A stretch of DNA of 64,000 nucleotides, taken from Turicibacter sp. TJ11 (lineage in GTDB: Bacteria > Bacillota_I > Bacilli_A > MOL361 > Turicibacteraceae). The translations under genes were made by a program, and so were the position numbers. The stretch lies in NCBI RefSeq assembly GCF_021497505.1, contig NZ_CP069349.1, forward strand, positions 1,641,001-1,705,000, given 5' to 3'. Position 1 is the stretch's first letter. Each line of letters begins with the position of its first letter. The notes beneath the pieces were generated by a model. That model was not told the DNA's origin, did not search any database, and worked only from the letters and a program-made list of their open reading frames with translations. Positions 55,486 to 64,000 of this stretch are shown piece after piece.

Positions 55486-56980
55486 GGTTCTATAATATTT
55501 GGTGTGGGTGATTCCCACACTTCTTTTATTTGGAATAAAAAATAAGTATAAAAAAAGAGACATCACGTCCCAAATTCTATACCATGTAATTGACCAAAAA
55601 AACACGAAAGGATTGGGTTTATGTCTCACAATAATTGTATCTTAACTTTACTCGATTTAAAAGATAAAAATATTACTTTTTCAGAAAATTGGATGGAAGA
55701 TGTTCAGATTAACGGGATCCGCTCTAAGGTCATTTCTGGTATCCTCTCTTTTCAACCGACCCATTGTTACAACTGTGGTCATCTCTTTGACTCACAAATC
55801 ATTAAACACGGCTTCAAAACCTCTCGTATTAAGATGATGAAACTCTCTGGCTTTGATACCTATCTCGATTTAAAAAAGCAACGCTATAAATGCCGTCATT
55901 GTGATCGTACCTTTACGCTTAAAACCTCTCTCGTAGAATCTAATTGTTACCTTTCTAATCCCCTTAAACAAGCCATTTTCCTAGAGGCTAGCCATAAAAA
56001 ATCCGAGTCAGATATTGCCCGTGAACTCAACGTATCCCATTCAACGGTCAATCGGATCATTCATACATCGTACGAGGAACAACCCCTTCATTTTAACTCT
56101 CTTCCAAAGGTGCTTTGTTTTGATGAGTTTAAGTCGGTCAAATCAGCGGAAGGGGCCATGTCATTCATTTTTTGTGATGCTTCTAATGGGAAGTTAATTG
56201 ATATCGTTGAAGACCGTCGTCTAAGCACTTTAAAACCTTATTTCATGCGATTTTCTAAGGAGGCCCGTGAAGGTGTAACTCACGTTGTTATTGATATGTA
56301 TGCTCCGTATATGACACTCATTAAAGAGGTGTTTCCCAACGCTAAAATTGTTTTAGATAAGTTCCACGTCGTTCAACTTTTATCTCGTGCCCTCAATAAA
56401 ACTCGTATTCGTTTCATGAACCAAAACAAAGAATTCTACAATAAATTCAAACATTATTGGCGCCTTTTATTAAAAGCCCAAGAGGATATCCATTCTACCC
56501 ACTATTTCTATTCTAACTGTTTCAAAAAGCAGATTTCTCAACAAGAAATCATCGACTTTTTACTCGCTTTAGATCCTGAATTAAAAGCGACTTATGACTT
56601 CTATCAAACCATCAAACAGGCCATCAAACTTCGCAACTTTGATGCTTTTCATCATGCCATTCAAAACCCCTCTGACTTACTTTCACCTGAAATGAAAACA
56701 GCTTTAAAAACATTAACTAACTACCAAGATTATATCAAAAATACGATTGAAACATCTTATACCAATGGAGTGCTTGAAGGGATTAATAACAAGATTAAAG
56801 TGATTAAACGCATGGCCTTTGGATACCGTAGTTTCTATCATTTCAAAGCTAGAATTTTGATTATCCATAAGTACACCTTTGAACAAAAAAATAAAAGGAA
56901 TCAAACTGCTCAATGAGCAGCTTAATCCCTCACGATTACAGGTATAAAATTTCTTCACCCACACCAGTTGACAAAGAGCC
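55486..56980 (+). mobile_element. ISL3-family insertion sequence, 1495 bp
   Basis: The terminal repeats share TTGGTGTGGGTGA-type sequence: left GGTTCTAT...GGTGTGGGTGA (from 55486), right, read inward, GGCTCTTT...GGTGTGGGTGA (to 56980). The inner 12 bp match exactly and the outer half matches in part. No 8-bp target duplication is seen (ATTATAAA left, CTAAAAAT right), so one flank was lost or rearranged after insertion. The right end touches the start of the right long direct repeat. Confidence 0.85.
55621..56916 (+). CDS. ISL3-family transposase
   Basis: A 431-residue full-length transposase. The N-terminal zinc-binding pattern has CYNCGHLFDS and YKCRHCDRTFTLKTSLV, then a helix-turn-helix (SESDIARELNVSHSTVNRII) and the DDE core (VLCFDEFKSVK, VVIDMYAPYM, VLDKFHVVQLLSRALNK, and ETSYTNGVLEGINNKIKVIKRMAFGYRSF with the glutamate). 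Appears intact and probably active. Confidence 0.93.
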   Translation: MSHNNCILTLLDLKDKNITFSENWMEDVQINGIRSKVISGILSFQPTHCYNCGHLFDSQIIKHGFKTSRIKMMKLSGFDTYLDLKKQRYKCRHCDRTFTLKTSLVESNCYLSNPLKQAIFLEASHKKSESDIARELNVSHSTVNRIIHTSYEEQPLHFNSLPKVLCFDEFKSVKSAEGAMSFIFCDASNGKLIDIVEDRRLSTLKPYFMRFSKEAREGVTHVVIDMYAPYMTLIKEVFPNAKIVLDKFHVVQLLSRALNKTRIRFMNQNKEFYNKFKHYWRLLLKAQEDIHSTHYFYSNCFKKQISQQEIIDFLLALDPELKATYDFYQTIKQAIKLRNFDAFHHAIQNPSDLLSPEMKTALKTLTNYQDYIKNTIETSYTNGVLEGINNKIKVIKRMAFGYRSFYHFKARILIIHKYTFEQKNKRNQTAQ

Positions 56981-57255
56981 CTAAAAATTAAAAAAGCGTT
57001 GAATCTTAAAAGAATCAACGCTTTTTCTATATCATCTACTTACCATTTAATACTTCCACAGTTATAAATGGAGGATATCCATTTCACACAGGATTTGTTG
57101 ATGAACCCTTGCATCGGTGGTAGCAAGCATTAAGAAAAAATACTTTTTTATTATCAGTTATTATCTTGATAAGCTCATTTCTTTTCTTAGCTTGTCTGCA
57201 TATAGTCCTACTAAAATTTTACAAAATAAAAAATTAGTAGGACTAACATAAACTT

Positions 57256-57681
57256 ACTTCAAATACTGTCTCGCGCAAGTGGCTTCAGTCCACTCACTCA
57301 TCACCTTTCCTCGACTTGGTGGTGAAGCTATTGCATCGGGTCGGGCTAATACTTACTTCGTAGAACGAGTCAGGTAACTTCTCGCGCAGTAGATTCATGC
57401 CAATCAGTCTTCACTTTGATCAACTTCGAGGGGAATCTATTGCAGAAGATATTCCCAAATACTTATACAACTTTATGTAGACACACTGGCCGAGGTAGCT
57501 ACATCTACTCAAATTTCATTTTCATTCATTTTCGCAGTGACGCTGCTGCATTGGGTGGCGCTAATTACATATTACAAAATCTAACTCAAATACTGTCTCG
57601 CGCAAGTGGCTTCAGTCCACTCACTCATCACCTTGCTCGATTTCGTGGTGAAGCTATTGCATCGGGTCGGGCTAATGCTTA
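57256..57681. repeat. Four units of the ~95-bp tandem repeat
   Basis: Units at about 57256-57354, 57371-57465 (most diverged), 57484-57575 and 57583-57681. They share CTCGCGCA, TTCAGTCCACTCACTCATCAC-like and TATTGCATCGGGTCGGGCTAAT-like blocks. Not CRISPR: no short identical repeats with uniform spacers. Confidence 0.65.
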
Positions 57682-57702
57682 CACGTCTTTACGTGTAAGC
57701 AT
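57675..57702. repeat. Perfect 12-bp inverted repeat spanning the rlmD stop codon
   Basis: ATGCTTACACGT-cttt-ACGTGTAAGCAT. The same palindrome occurs in the left repeat at 44789-44816, so it lies in the presumed recombination region. Confidence 0.8.
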
Positions 57703-59061
57703 AGTCACGACCTCGACATGAGCTGTTTGTGGGAACATATCGACAGGTTGGGCGACTTCAAGGTTATATCCGCCATCGATTAAGATTTTTAAGTCACGAG
57801 CTAATGTTGATGAGTCGCATGAAACGTAAACGATACGTTTAGGTTTAGCTTCTAACATCGTATCTAAAAGTGTTTTATCGCATCCTTTACGAGGTGGATC
57901 GACAACGATCACATCTGGAATGATTCCATTTTCAATCCACATTGGAATGATATCTTCCGATTTTCCTACTGCGAATTGAGCATTATTAAAATTGTTAAGT
58001 TTTGCATTCATCTTGGCATCTTCAATAGCTTCAGGAATAATTTCAACACCATAGACTTCTTTAGCATGTTGCGCTAAGAATAAAGTAATGGTTCCAATTC
58101 CACAATAAGCGTCAAATACGACTTCATTTCCTGTTAATCCTGCAAATTCTACCGCTTTTGAATATAGTGTCTCCGTTTGCACAGGATTTACTTGATAAAA
58201 TGAGCGTGGCGAAATCGCAAATCGGATGCCGTTCATTTCATCATAAATATATGGCTCTCCATATAAGATTTTCGTTTCATCCCCAAAAATAACATTTGTC
58301 ACTTTTGGATTAATATTTTGAGCAATGCTCTTGATTTGTGGATATTTATTCACTAACGTTTCAATAACAGTCTCAACGTGTGGTATAGTTTTGGTACGAG
58401 TAACAAGCGTCACCATGATTTCATCTGTTTTAAATCCGACACGAACAATCACATGACGTAATACGCCAAGATTTAATGATTCATTATATGGATCAATATT
58501 TAAATCACGACATAATTCACGCATCGTATCGACAATTTGATCTGAAATATCGGTTTGAATTAAACAAGATTTCATATTTGTAATTTCATGACTTCGTTTT
58601 TGATAAAATCCTGCGACAACCTCACCATTCTCATAGCCAAATGGAACTTGTGTTTTATTACGATAGCGATTTGGATTTTCCATTCCAATTGTCGGTAAAA
58701 CATTAGCATTTTCAATGTGTCCAATACGTTTTAATTGATTAACAACCGTATCATGCTTCATTTGAAGTTGACCTTCATAACTTAAATGTTGAACTTGGCA
58801 ACCACCACATTGTTTATAAATCCCACAAGCTGGTTCCACACGTTCCGGACTTTTTACAAAATAATCAACCGCGCGTCCAAAGGCATACGTCTTTTTGACA
58901 AGCGTAACCTTCATATTAATCTCTTCACCAACTAAAGCATTTGTAACAAAAATCGGAAATCCTTCCACACGTGCAACTCCTAACCCATCGTGTGTTAAGC
59001 TTTCAATTTTAACATCGTAATATTCATTTTTTTGAACGGGTATTACTTTCTTTGACATCAT
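57679..59061 (-). CDS. rlmD: 23S rRNA (uracil-C5)-methyltransferase RlmD/RlmCD (rum)
   Basis: A 460-residue RNA m5U methyltransferase. It has an N-terminal TRAM domain, the cluster cysteines CGIYKQCGGCQVQHL (about residue 78), SAM-binding VFDAYCGIGTITLFL (about 315), VDPPRKGCDKTLLD (about 385) and the catalytic cysteine in YVSCDSSTLARDL. It ends DMFPQTAHVEVVTML then TRKDV. The last 13 codons are duplicated at 44793-44834. The 3' end of this gene is a known hotspot for integrative elements. The intact gene marks the right junction of the island. Confidence 0.95.
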   Translation of the reverse strand: MMSKKVIPVQKNEYYDVKIESLTHDGLGVARVEGFPIFVTNALVGEEINMKVTLVKKTYAFGRAVDYFVKSPERVEPACGIYKQCGGCQVQHLSYEGQLQMKHDTVVNQLKRIGHIENANVLPTIGMENPNRYRNKTQVPFGYENGEVVAGFYQKRSHEITNMKSCLIQTDISDQIVDTMRELCRDLNIDPYNESLNLGVLRHVIVRVGFKTDEIMVTLVTRTKTIPHVETVIETLVNKYPQIKSIAQNINPKVTNVIFGDETKILYGEPYIYDEMNGIRFAISPRSFYQVNPVQTETLYSKAVEFAGLTGNEVVFDAYCGIGTITLFLAQHAKEVYGVEIIPEAIEDAKMNAKLNNFNNAQFAVGKSEDIIPMWIENGIIPDVIVVDPPRKGCDKTLLDTMLEAKPKRIVYVSCDSSTLARDLKILIDGGYNLEVAQPVDMFPQTAHVEVVTMLTRKDV

Positions 59062-59124
59062 TTATCACCTATATATTTCAATTGTTTATTTCATGGATTA
59101 TTAAATGAACGATTCATAAGAAGA

Positions 59125-59143
59125 GGGAGACAAATTGTCTCCC
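59125..59143 (-). terminator. Probable terminator
   Basis: GGGAGACAA / TTGTCTCCC stem right after the 59149 gene, with only a weak T-rich tail. Confidence 0.5.
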
Positions 59144-59148
59144 CACCC

Positions 59149-59928
59149 TTATTGCCATTCAAATGTTTGTGTTTCTTTATCGTAAGCACCCCAACTTGGA
59201 TAATTAGAAATATCTGATTGTTGAATGGTTTGATCCACCTCTAACACTGGAACTTCACCTAATGCTTCTTCTTGCTCAGCAGTTAACTCTGTTAATTCAT
59301 TAATACGTGCCTGAAAAGCATCGGCTTCTTCTGGATAAGACTTTTTCATCAAATCGATATTTTGCTGTGCACGATTAATTTTAGCTGCCGTTGGATATTT
59401 TTCAGCATCTGCAACAATCAATTCAACAATTGCTACATCATGCTCCTTCACATAAGCCAACTCTTCTTCACGATTTGTTGCTTTAAGATCATCAATATCC
59501 CCTGTTGAAACAACAAGTTGTAACGTATACTGATTAGCTATTTCACCCGTTTGAGATAAAAACTCATTAACCGTTGCTTCGGCTGCCGCCTGCGCGGTTT
59601 CTAACTTGACACCTGTACTAACACGTACATCAAAATAAATAACAGGACCTTGTACTGTGATATCTACATTTTCAACACCGGTTTGATTGACTCCTACTTG
59701 CTTAACCTTATCGATGATCGCATCACTAATTGGCTCAAGATTTTCGGTACGATATCCATAAATAGGTTGTCCTGCTGCCTTTAATGGTTCAAAGTAAAAA
59801 TAATTTAAAACACTATATCCAAATAAGATCGTCAATACTGCTAAAATTCCAATATAACTATATAAAACAGATTGCTTTTTCGTTAAATGACGTTTTTTAT
59901 CTGTTTTTTTAGCTTCTTCATTTGCCAT
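59149..59928 (-). CDS. Membrane-anchored protein of unknown function
   Basis: A 259-residue protein with a basic cytoplasmic N-terminus (KKTDKKRHLTKKQ), one membrane helix (about 22-42, YIGILAVLTILFGYSVLNYF) and a long extracellular part of alternating strand/helix character ending in WGAYDKETQTFEWQ. The ATG at 59928 has AAAGGAAGTG upstream; the longer frame from 59964 is less likely. Not recognised. It follows no clear operon; rlmD is 88 bp downstream. Confidence 0.7.
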   Translation of the reverse strand: MANEEAKKTDKKRHLTKKQSVLYSYIGILAVLTILFGYSVLNYFYFEPLKAAGQPIYGYRTENLEPISDAIIDKVKQVGVNQTGVENVDITVQGPVIYFDVRVSTGVKLETAQAAAEATVNEFLSQTGEIANQYTLQLVVSTGDIDDLKATNREEELAYVKEHDVAIVELIVADAEKYPTAAKINRAQQNIDLMKKSYPEEADAFQARINELTELTAEQEEALGEVPVLEVDQTIQQSDISNYPSWGAYDKETQTFEWQ

Positions 59929-59976
59929 ACGATCACTTCCTTTACTGTTCATCATTCTTACCATGCTATATATATA

Positions 59977-60020
59977 AGTAGCGATAAGTTTTTCATAGCT
60001 GAAAAACTTTTAGCGCTACT
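59977..60020 (+). repeat. Dispersed hairpin repeat, copy A
   Basis: Outer stem AGTAGCG/CGCTACT (7 of 7 paired), internal loop AT/TTAG, inner stem AAGTTTTTCA/TGAAAAACTT (10 of 10) and loop TAGC. Preceded by TATATATAAG. Confidence 0.7.
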
Positions 60021-60091
60021 ATAGTTAGCCTTTATACCAAAAAGCCTAATCTACTAAGCCTGTTTCTTAGAATGTGAAATATATTTCGCTA

Positions 60092-60231
60092 TGTATATAT
60101 ATAAGTCCAGATAAGTTTTTCATATCGGAAAACTTTTAGCTGGCCTATAGTCTGCCTTAGTATTAAAGCAATTGCTCAACTAAGATTGATGTACAATAAT
60201 GAAATACATTTCTGTTTCTATATAGAAACAA
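60092..60231 (+). repeat. Dispersed intergenic repeat, copy B
   Basis: Contains the hairpin 60104-60146: outer stem AGTCCAG/CTGGCCT (6 of 7 paired), internal loop AT/TTAG, inner stem AAGTTTTTC/GGAAAACTT. It is followed by AGTCTGCCTTAGTATTAAAG and a second hairpin around ACATTT-TGTTTC/GAAAC-AAATGT. The reverse complement is found at 37051-37268. The remainder of the 59929-60470 spacer is AT-rich without genes. Confidence 0.75.
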
Positions 60232-60470
60232 AAATGTCTTTTATCATTTGATATCGTTCTTAGTTGATCGATCAAACCATCACTAAGTGGCAACTATTAT
60301 TTTCAAAAAATAGATTCACCACTCATAGGATTTTAACGTTTTTCAATGATGAGCTTCTCACTATAAGGTATTTTCATAATAGAATCCCAAGTTTTTATCT
60401 TACTAAAAACGAATTGGAACTGATATACGTCTTTATTATACCATTAAAAATTCATAAAACCTAGTAACCA

Positions 60471-61664
60471 TTAACATTCTGCAAAATGTTTTGCGAGTCC
60501 TCCTTGAGCTGTTTCACGATACTTCGCCATTAAATCGTGACCAGTTTCTTTCATCGTCTGCATCACTTGATCAAGCGTAATGGTATGGTATCCATCGGTT
60601 AACATCGCGTATTTTGCTGCATCAAAGGCACGTTTGGCGGCTACCGCATTACGTTCTATACATGGAACTTGAACGTAACCATAAACAGGATCACAAGTCA
60701 TTCCTAAATGATGCTCAAGTCCAATTTCTGCTGCATATTCACAATGTAGATTAGAAGCTCCTTTTAAGAAAGCTACTGCCGCTGCTGCCATTGAACAAGC
60801 TGATCCCACTTCTCCTTGACACCCCACTTCTGCTCCTGAAATAGAGGCATTTGTTTTAATTAAATTCCCAATTAATCCTGCCACTGCTAACGCATCGATT
60901 AACTGTGCATCTGTGTATCCTTCACGCTCTTGTAAGGCAAATAAAACACCTGGTAAAACACCTGATGCTCCGCAAGTTGGTGCGGTTACTACTACATCAC
61001 CACAAGCATTTTGTTCTGACACCGCTAGAGCATAAGCATAAATTAAGATAGATAAATCATCTGGTGCTGATTTAGCATGCTCATAAAATTGCTTCGCACG
61101 ACGTGGATAATTTAGTTTTCCAGGTAATGTTCCTTCTTCGACTAATCCATTCATTAAGCTCTCGCGCATAACTGATAAAATTTCTTCTAAATACGGCTTA
61201 ACTTCTTGTTCATGTTCATAAACATAATCAGCTAATGTCCAATTCTTTTCTTTACAAATTTCTAACACTTCATTCATCGTTGTATTAGGATAAACAGATT
61301 CAACCTCGTCACGAGCCTGTCCTTCTTCAATAATTGATCCACCACCAACAGAATAAACCGTCCAAGTTCCTAATTCTTCATTCGCTTCATTATAGGCAAT
61401 AAACTGCATGGCATTTGGATGAAACGGACGAAAGTCTTCTGGTCGCCAAGTAATTTTTACTGGTTTTGGTTCCATTGTTTTAATAATAATATAGTCTGTT
61501 AAATGTCCTTCTCCTGTTGCTGCTAAACTTCCATATAAAATAGCCTCATATGATACCGCTTCTTTATAACGTTCCATAAAGATTTTTGCCGCACGAGCAG
61601 GTCCCATCGTATGCGAGCTCGACGGTCCATTTCCTACTTTATATAACTCACGTAAACTTTCCAT
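60471..61664 (-). CDS. sdaA: L-serine dehydratase (4Fe-4S, single chain)
   Basis: A 397-residue iron-sulfur L-serine ammonia-lyase, converting serine to pyruvate and ammonia. The N-terminal beta-type domain has VGNGPSSSHTMGPARAA and YSVGGGSI. The catalytic alpha-type domain has CGASGVLPGVLFAL, the cluster cysteines in GCQGEVGSACSMAAA and MTCDPVYGYVQVPCIERN, and a C-terminal KHFAEC, whose terminal cysteine is the family tail ligand. The two domains are fused, unlike the split sdaAA/sdaAB of Bacillus. GGATGGGGC precedes the ATG. Confidence 0.93.
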   Translation of the reverse strand: MESLRELYKVGNGPSSSHTMGPARAAKIFMERYKEAVSYEAILYGSLAATGEGHLTDYIIIKTMEPKPVKITWRPEDFRPFHPNAMQFIAYNEANEELGTWTVYSVGGGSIIEEGQARDEVESVYPNTTMNEVLEICKEKNWTLADYVYEHEQEVKPYLEEILSVMRESLMNGLVEEGTLPGKLNYPRRAKQFYEHAKSAPDDLSILIYAYALAVSEQNACGDVVVTAPTCGASGVLPGVLFALQEREGYTDAQLIDALAVAGLIGNLIKTNASISGAEVGCQGEVGSACSMAAAAVAFLKGASNLHCEYAAEIGLEHHLGMTCDPVYGYVQVPCIERNAVAAKRAFDAAKYAMLTDGYHTITLDQVMQTMKETGHDLMAKYRETAQGGLAKHFAEC

Positions 61665-61717
61665 AATGTTGCCCCATCCTTTATCTTTACTTATTAATTA
61701 CCATTTTTTATTAAATA

Positions 61718-63691
61718 TTATAAACCTAACTCAATTTTTAATTCAAGCATAGCATCACGAAGTGTTGCTGCTGTTTCAAAATCAAGTGCCTTCGCTGCTT
61801 CTTTCATTTCTTTTTCAAGCTTTTGCATTAATTTTTGTTTATCTTTACGAGACATTTTTTTATCATACATGGCCTCTTTTTCAACAATTTCAGTCGCTCG
61901 AATGACATCTCGGACGTCTTTACGGACGGTCATTGGAGTAATATCATGTTCTTCGTTATATTTTTCCTGAATTTCACGGCGACGTGCTGTTTCATCCATG
62001 GCGCGTTGCATGGATCCTGTTACTTTATCAGCATATAAGATGACACGTCCCTCTGCATTACGGGCCGCACGTCCGATCGTTTGGATTAACGAACGATCAC
62101 TACGTAAAAATCCTTCTTTATCTGCATCTAAAATAGCAACAAGTGAAACTTCTGGAATATCTAATCCCTCACGCAATAAGTTAATTCCTACTAAAACATC
62201 ATACGTTCCAACTCGTAAATCACGAATAATTTCAATTCGTTCAAGCGTCTTAATTTCAGAGTGTAAATAGGCTACTTTAATTCCTAACTCTTTTAAGTAA
62301 TTCGTTAATTCTTCTGACATCTTAATTGTTAATGTTGTAATTAACACACGTTCATTTTTTTCAATTCGTTTATAAATTTCTCCAACTAAATGATCAATTT
62401 GTCCACGACTTGGATGCAACTCAATAATTGGATCAAGTAACCCCGTTGGACGAATGATTTGCTCAATGACTTTATCTGTACGTGCTAATTCGTAATCACC
62501 TGGTGTCGCTGATACGTAAATCGCTTGATGAATTTTATGTTCAAATTCATCAAATTGTAGCGGACGGTTATCAAGTGCAGAAGGTAAACGGAAGCCATGA
62601 TTAACAAGAGTTTCCTTACGAGCACGATCGCCATTATACATTCCTCTAACCTGTGGAAGCGTCACGTGAGATTCATCCGCAACTAATAACCAATCATCGG
62701 GGAAGAAATCAAGTAAGCAATAAGGTGTTGCTCCACGTTCACGTAATGAAAGTGGCCCTGAATAGTTTTCTACTCCCGAACAAAATCCCATCTCTGCTAA
62801 CATCTCTAAATCGTATCTCGTTCGTTGTTCAATTCGTTGCGCCTCTAGAAGCTTTCCTTCTGATTCAAAATATTTGACTTGATCTTCAAGTTCTTCTTCA
62901 ATGTTTTTTAGCGCAATCTTTAATCGTTCCTCTCCTGTCACGAAGTGAGACGCTGGGAAAATAACAACGTGTTTACGTTCGCTTAAAACTTCACCTGTTA
63001 ATGTATCAATTTCGCGAATACGATCAACTTCTTCTCCAAAGAATTCAATACGAATCGCATTTTTTTCAGTCGCAATCGGAAGGATTTCAACAACATCTCC
63101 ACGTACACGGAATGTTCCACGATGGAAATCAATATCATTACGTTGATACTGAATACGAACGAGTTCGTTAAGCAATTCATTGCGTTCCATTTCCATTCCT
63201 ACACGAATCGATACCATCATGCTTTTATATTCTTGTGGATCTCCAATCCCGTAAATACAAGAAACGGATGCAACGACGATGACATCATTACGTTCCAGTA
63301 AAGCAGCCGTTGCTGAGTGGCGTAATTTATCAATCTCATCATTTGTTTTTGCATCTTTTTCAATAAATGTATCTGATGAAGGGACATATGCTTCTGGTTG
63401 ATAATAATCATAATAACTCACAAAATACTCAACCGCATTATTTGGAAAAAACTCCTTTAACTCACTATATAACTGACCAGCTAATGTTTTATTGTGTGCT
63501 AATACTAATGTCGGTTTATTAACAGCCTGTACGACATTTGCAATTGTAAATGTCTTTCCTGTACCGGTTGCTCCTAATAACACTTGTTCTTTGACACCTT
63601 GATTAATATTTTCAACTAACTCCTCAATTGCTCTTGGTTGATCACCTGATGGTGCATACTTAGACACAATCTCGAACTTACCATTTGTCAT
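61718..63691 (-). CDS. uvrB: Excinuclease ABC subunit B
   Basis: A 657-residue UvrB. Walker [17 protein letters not shown] (about residue 40), beta-hairpin region [40 protein letters not shown], helicase motif [12 protein letters not shown] and a C-terminal UVR domain ([22 protein letters not shown]). It loads onto damaged DNA with UvrA and recruits UvrC. GAGGTGACAG precedes the ATG. uvrA would normally lie just downstream but is not there; serine dehydratase follows instead. Confidence 0.97.
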   Translation of the reverse strand: MTNGKFEIVSKYAPSGDQPRAIEELVENINQGVKEQVLLGATGTGKTFTIANVVQAVNKPTLVLAHNKTLAGQLYSELKEFFPNNAVEYFVSYYDYYQPEAYVPSSDTFIEKDAKTNDEIDKLRHSATAALLERNDVIVVASVSCIYGIGDPQEYKSMMVSIRVGMEMERNELLNELVRIQYQRNDIDFHRGTFRVRGDVVEILPIATEKNAIRIEFFGEEVDRIREIDTLTGEVLSERKHVVIFPASHFVTGEERLKIALKNIEEELEDQVKYFESEGKLLEAQRIEQRTRYDLEMLAEMGFCSGVENYSGPLSLRERGATPYCLLDFFPDDWLLVADESHVTLPQVRGMYNGDRARKETLVNHGFRLPSALDNRPLQFDEFEHKIHQAIYVSATPGDYELARTDKVIEQIIRPTGLLDPIIELHPSRGQIDHLVGEIYKRIEKNERVLITTLTIKMSEELTNYLKELGIKVAYLHSEIKTLERIEIIRDLRVGTYDVLVGINLLREGLDIPEVSLVAILDADKEGFLRSDRSLIQTIGRAARNAEGRVILYADKVTGSMQRAMDETARRREIQEKYNEEHDITPMTVRKDVRDVIRATEIVEKEAMYDKKMSRKDKQKLMQKLEKEMKEAAKALDFETAATLRDAMLELKIELGL

Positions 63692-63833
63692 AAACTGTCA
63701 CCTCACATTATCCTCATTATATCATATCTCAATAGGCACTTCTATTATCTTAAATCCAGGTTTAAAGAGATTGACTTTCACTAAAAATAAAACTCACTTA
63801 CTTACTATGAGCAACTCTTGATTAACTCATCAC

Positions 63834-63874
63834 AATAAAAATAGGAAGATAATAATTATCTTCCTATTTTTATT
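63834..63874 (-). terminator. Terminator of the S41 peptidase gene
   Basis: A palindrome of two 20-nt arms (AATAAAAATAGGAAGAT...) with a T-rich tail, overlapping the stop codon at 63873. Confidence 0.85.
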
Positions 63875-64000
63875 ATTGTTGTAAGACTCCAATCGCTTTT
63901 TGAAGTTGAGTATCGTACTGTTTATCACGAACTTTATCTCTTAAAGCAAGAGTTAAATCACCTGCAGTTTTACCATCGATGACTCCTGTTGGTTCAATGC
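63873..64000 (-). CDS. S41 (CtpA-like) C-terminal processing peptidase, C-terminal fragment
   Basis: The minus strand reads IEPTGVIDGKTAGDLTLAL then RDKVRDKQYDTQLQKAIGVL, ending QQ-stop. This matches the peptidoglycan-binding tail of CtpA/CtpB-type S41 proteases (TG-x-[IL]-D-x-KT ... DTQLQKAI). Only 42 codons are inside the window; catalytic residues are off the right edge, so the call rests on the tail alone. Confidence 0.6.
   Translation of the reverse strand, partial: IEPTGVIDGKTAGDLTLALRDKVRDKQYDTQLQKAIGVLQQ

Larger units (their letters stand above)
56981..57720. repeat. Right long direct repeat of the island (ends in rlmD)
   Basis: Matches 44309-44834 except for about 270 extra bp (roughly 57215-57490). 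It begins with the same terminator and minus-strand gene tail (ending EVLNGK), contains four units of the ~95-bp repeat, and ends inside rlmD. The distance between the repeats' right ends is 12,886 bp, the size of the repeat-bounded unit. Confidence 0.9.

Noticed and set aside
57256-57681. CRISPR array
   Set aside because: Units are about 95 bp and diverged along their length, without short identical repeats alternating with unique spacers, and no cas genes are nearby.

Overview
The window looks like one chromosomal segment of a low-GC Bacillota. AT-rich spacers, strong AGGAGG-type ribosome binding sites, hairpin-plus-T-tract terminators and the protein repertoire fit a fermentative gut Firmicute, most likely Turicibacter or a relative. 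The genus is my inference from overall character; no rRNA gene is present to test it.

Layout. 0-8 kb: the end of a membrane protein, two tandem KtrB-type K+ channel subunits and a giant 2-hydroxyacyl-CoA dehydratase activase-like protein. 8-24.8 kb: non-phosphorylating GAPDH (gapN), small membrane proteins including one broken by an in-frame TGA, a metallo-beta-lactamase-fold hydrolase, a siroheme nitrite/sulfite reductase, a GH42 beta-galactosidase, a HAD phosphatase, a CNNM/CorC-type protein, a two-gene unit pairing a J-domain-like protein with an HNH-like protein, and divergent ppk/ppx. 24.9-31.8 kb: a purine operon, a PotABCD-like ABC transporter followed by adenine deaminase and an MTA/SAH-deaminase-like amidohydrolase, headed by a guanine-class purine riboswitch. 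32-39.4 kb: a GDPD-like phosphodiesterase, an NsrR-like regulator divergent from a Vitreoscilla-type single-domain hemoglobin, small DUF genes, DegV and a TPR-GAF-GGDEF cyclase. 39.5-44.2 kb: a polar amino-acid ABC operon whose first permease is split by an IS1182-type element with an 8-bp target duplication.

44.3-57.7 kb is an accessory island. It is bracketed by direct repeats of roughly 530 and 740 bp, each ending in the 3' end of rlmD (the rum gene, a known integration hotspot). It carries mef(A)-type and msr(D) macrolide-resistance genes with their regulatory leader peptides MTASMRLR and MYLIFM, a cluster of nucleotidyltransferase, methyltransferase, HD and P-loop kinase genes, a GrpB gene with an internal deletion, an XRE-desulfoferrodoxin fusion, and a translationally coupled operon of a GIY-YIG-like protein, a 156-aa unknown and a MoxR AAA+/VWA fusion. 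An ISL3-family element sits at its right edge. No integrase or conjugation gene is visible, so the island looks like the remnant of one or more rum-targeting mobile elements. 57.7-64 kb returns to core genes: rlmD, an unknown membrane-anchored protein, L-serine dehydratase, uvrB and the tail of an S41 peptidase.

The most novel signals are the riboswitch-based reassignment of the PotABCD-like transporter to purines, the XRE-desulfoferrodoxin protein lacking one iron ligand, the AAA+/VWA operon, the J-like/HNH-like pair, and dispersed intergenic hairpin repeats whose outer stems change in a compensatory way.
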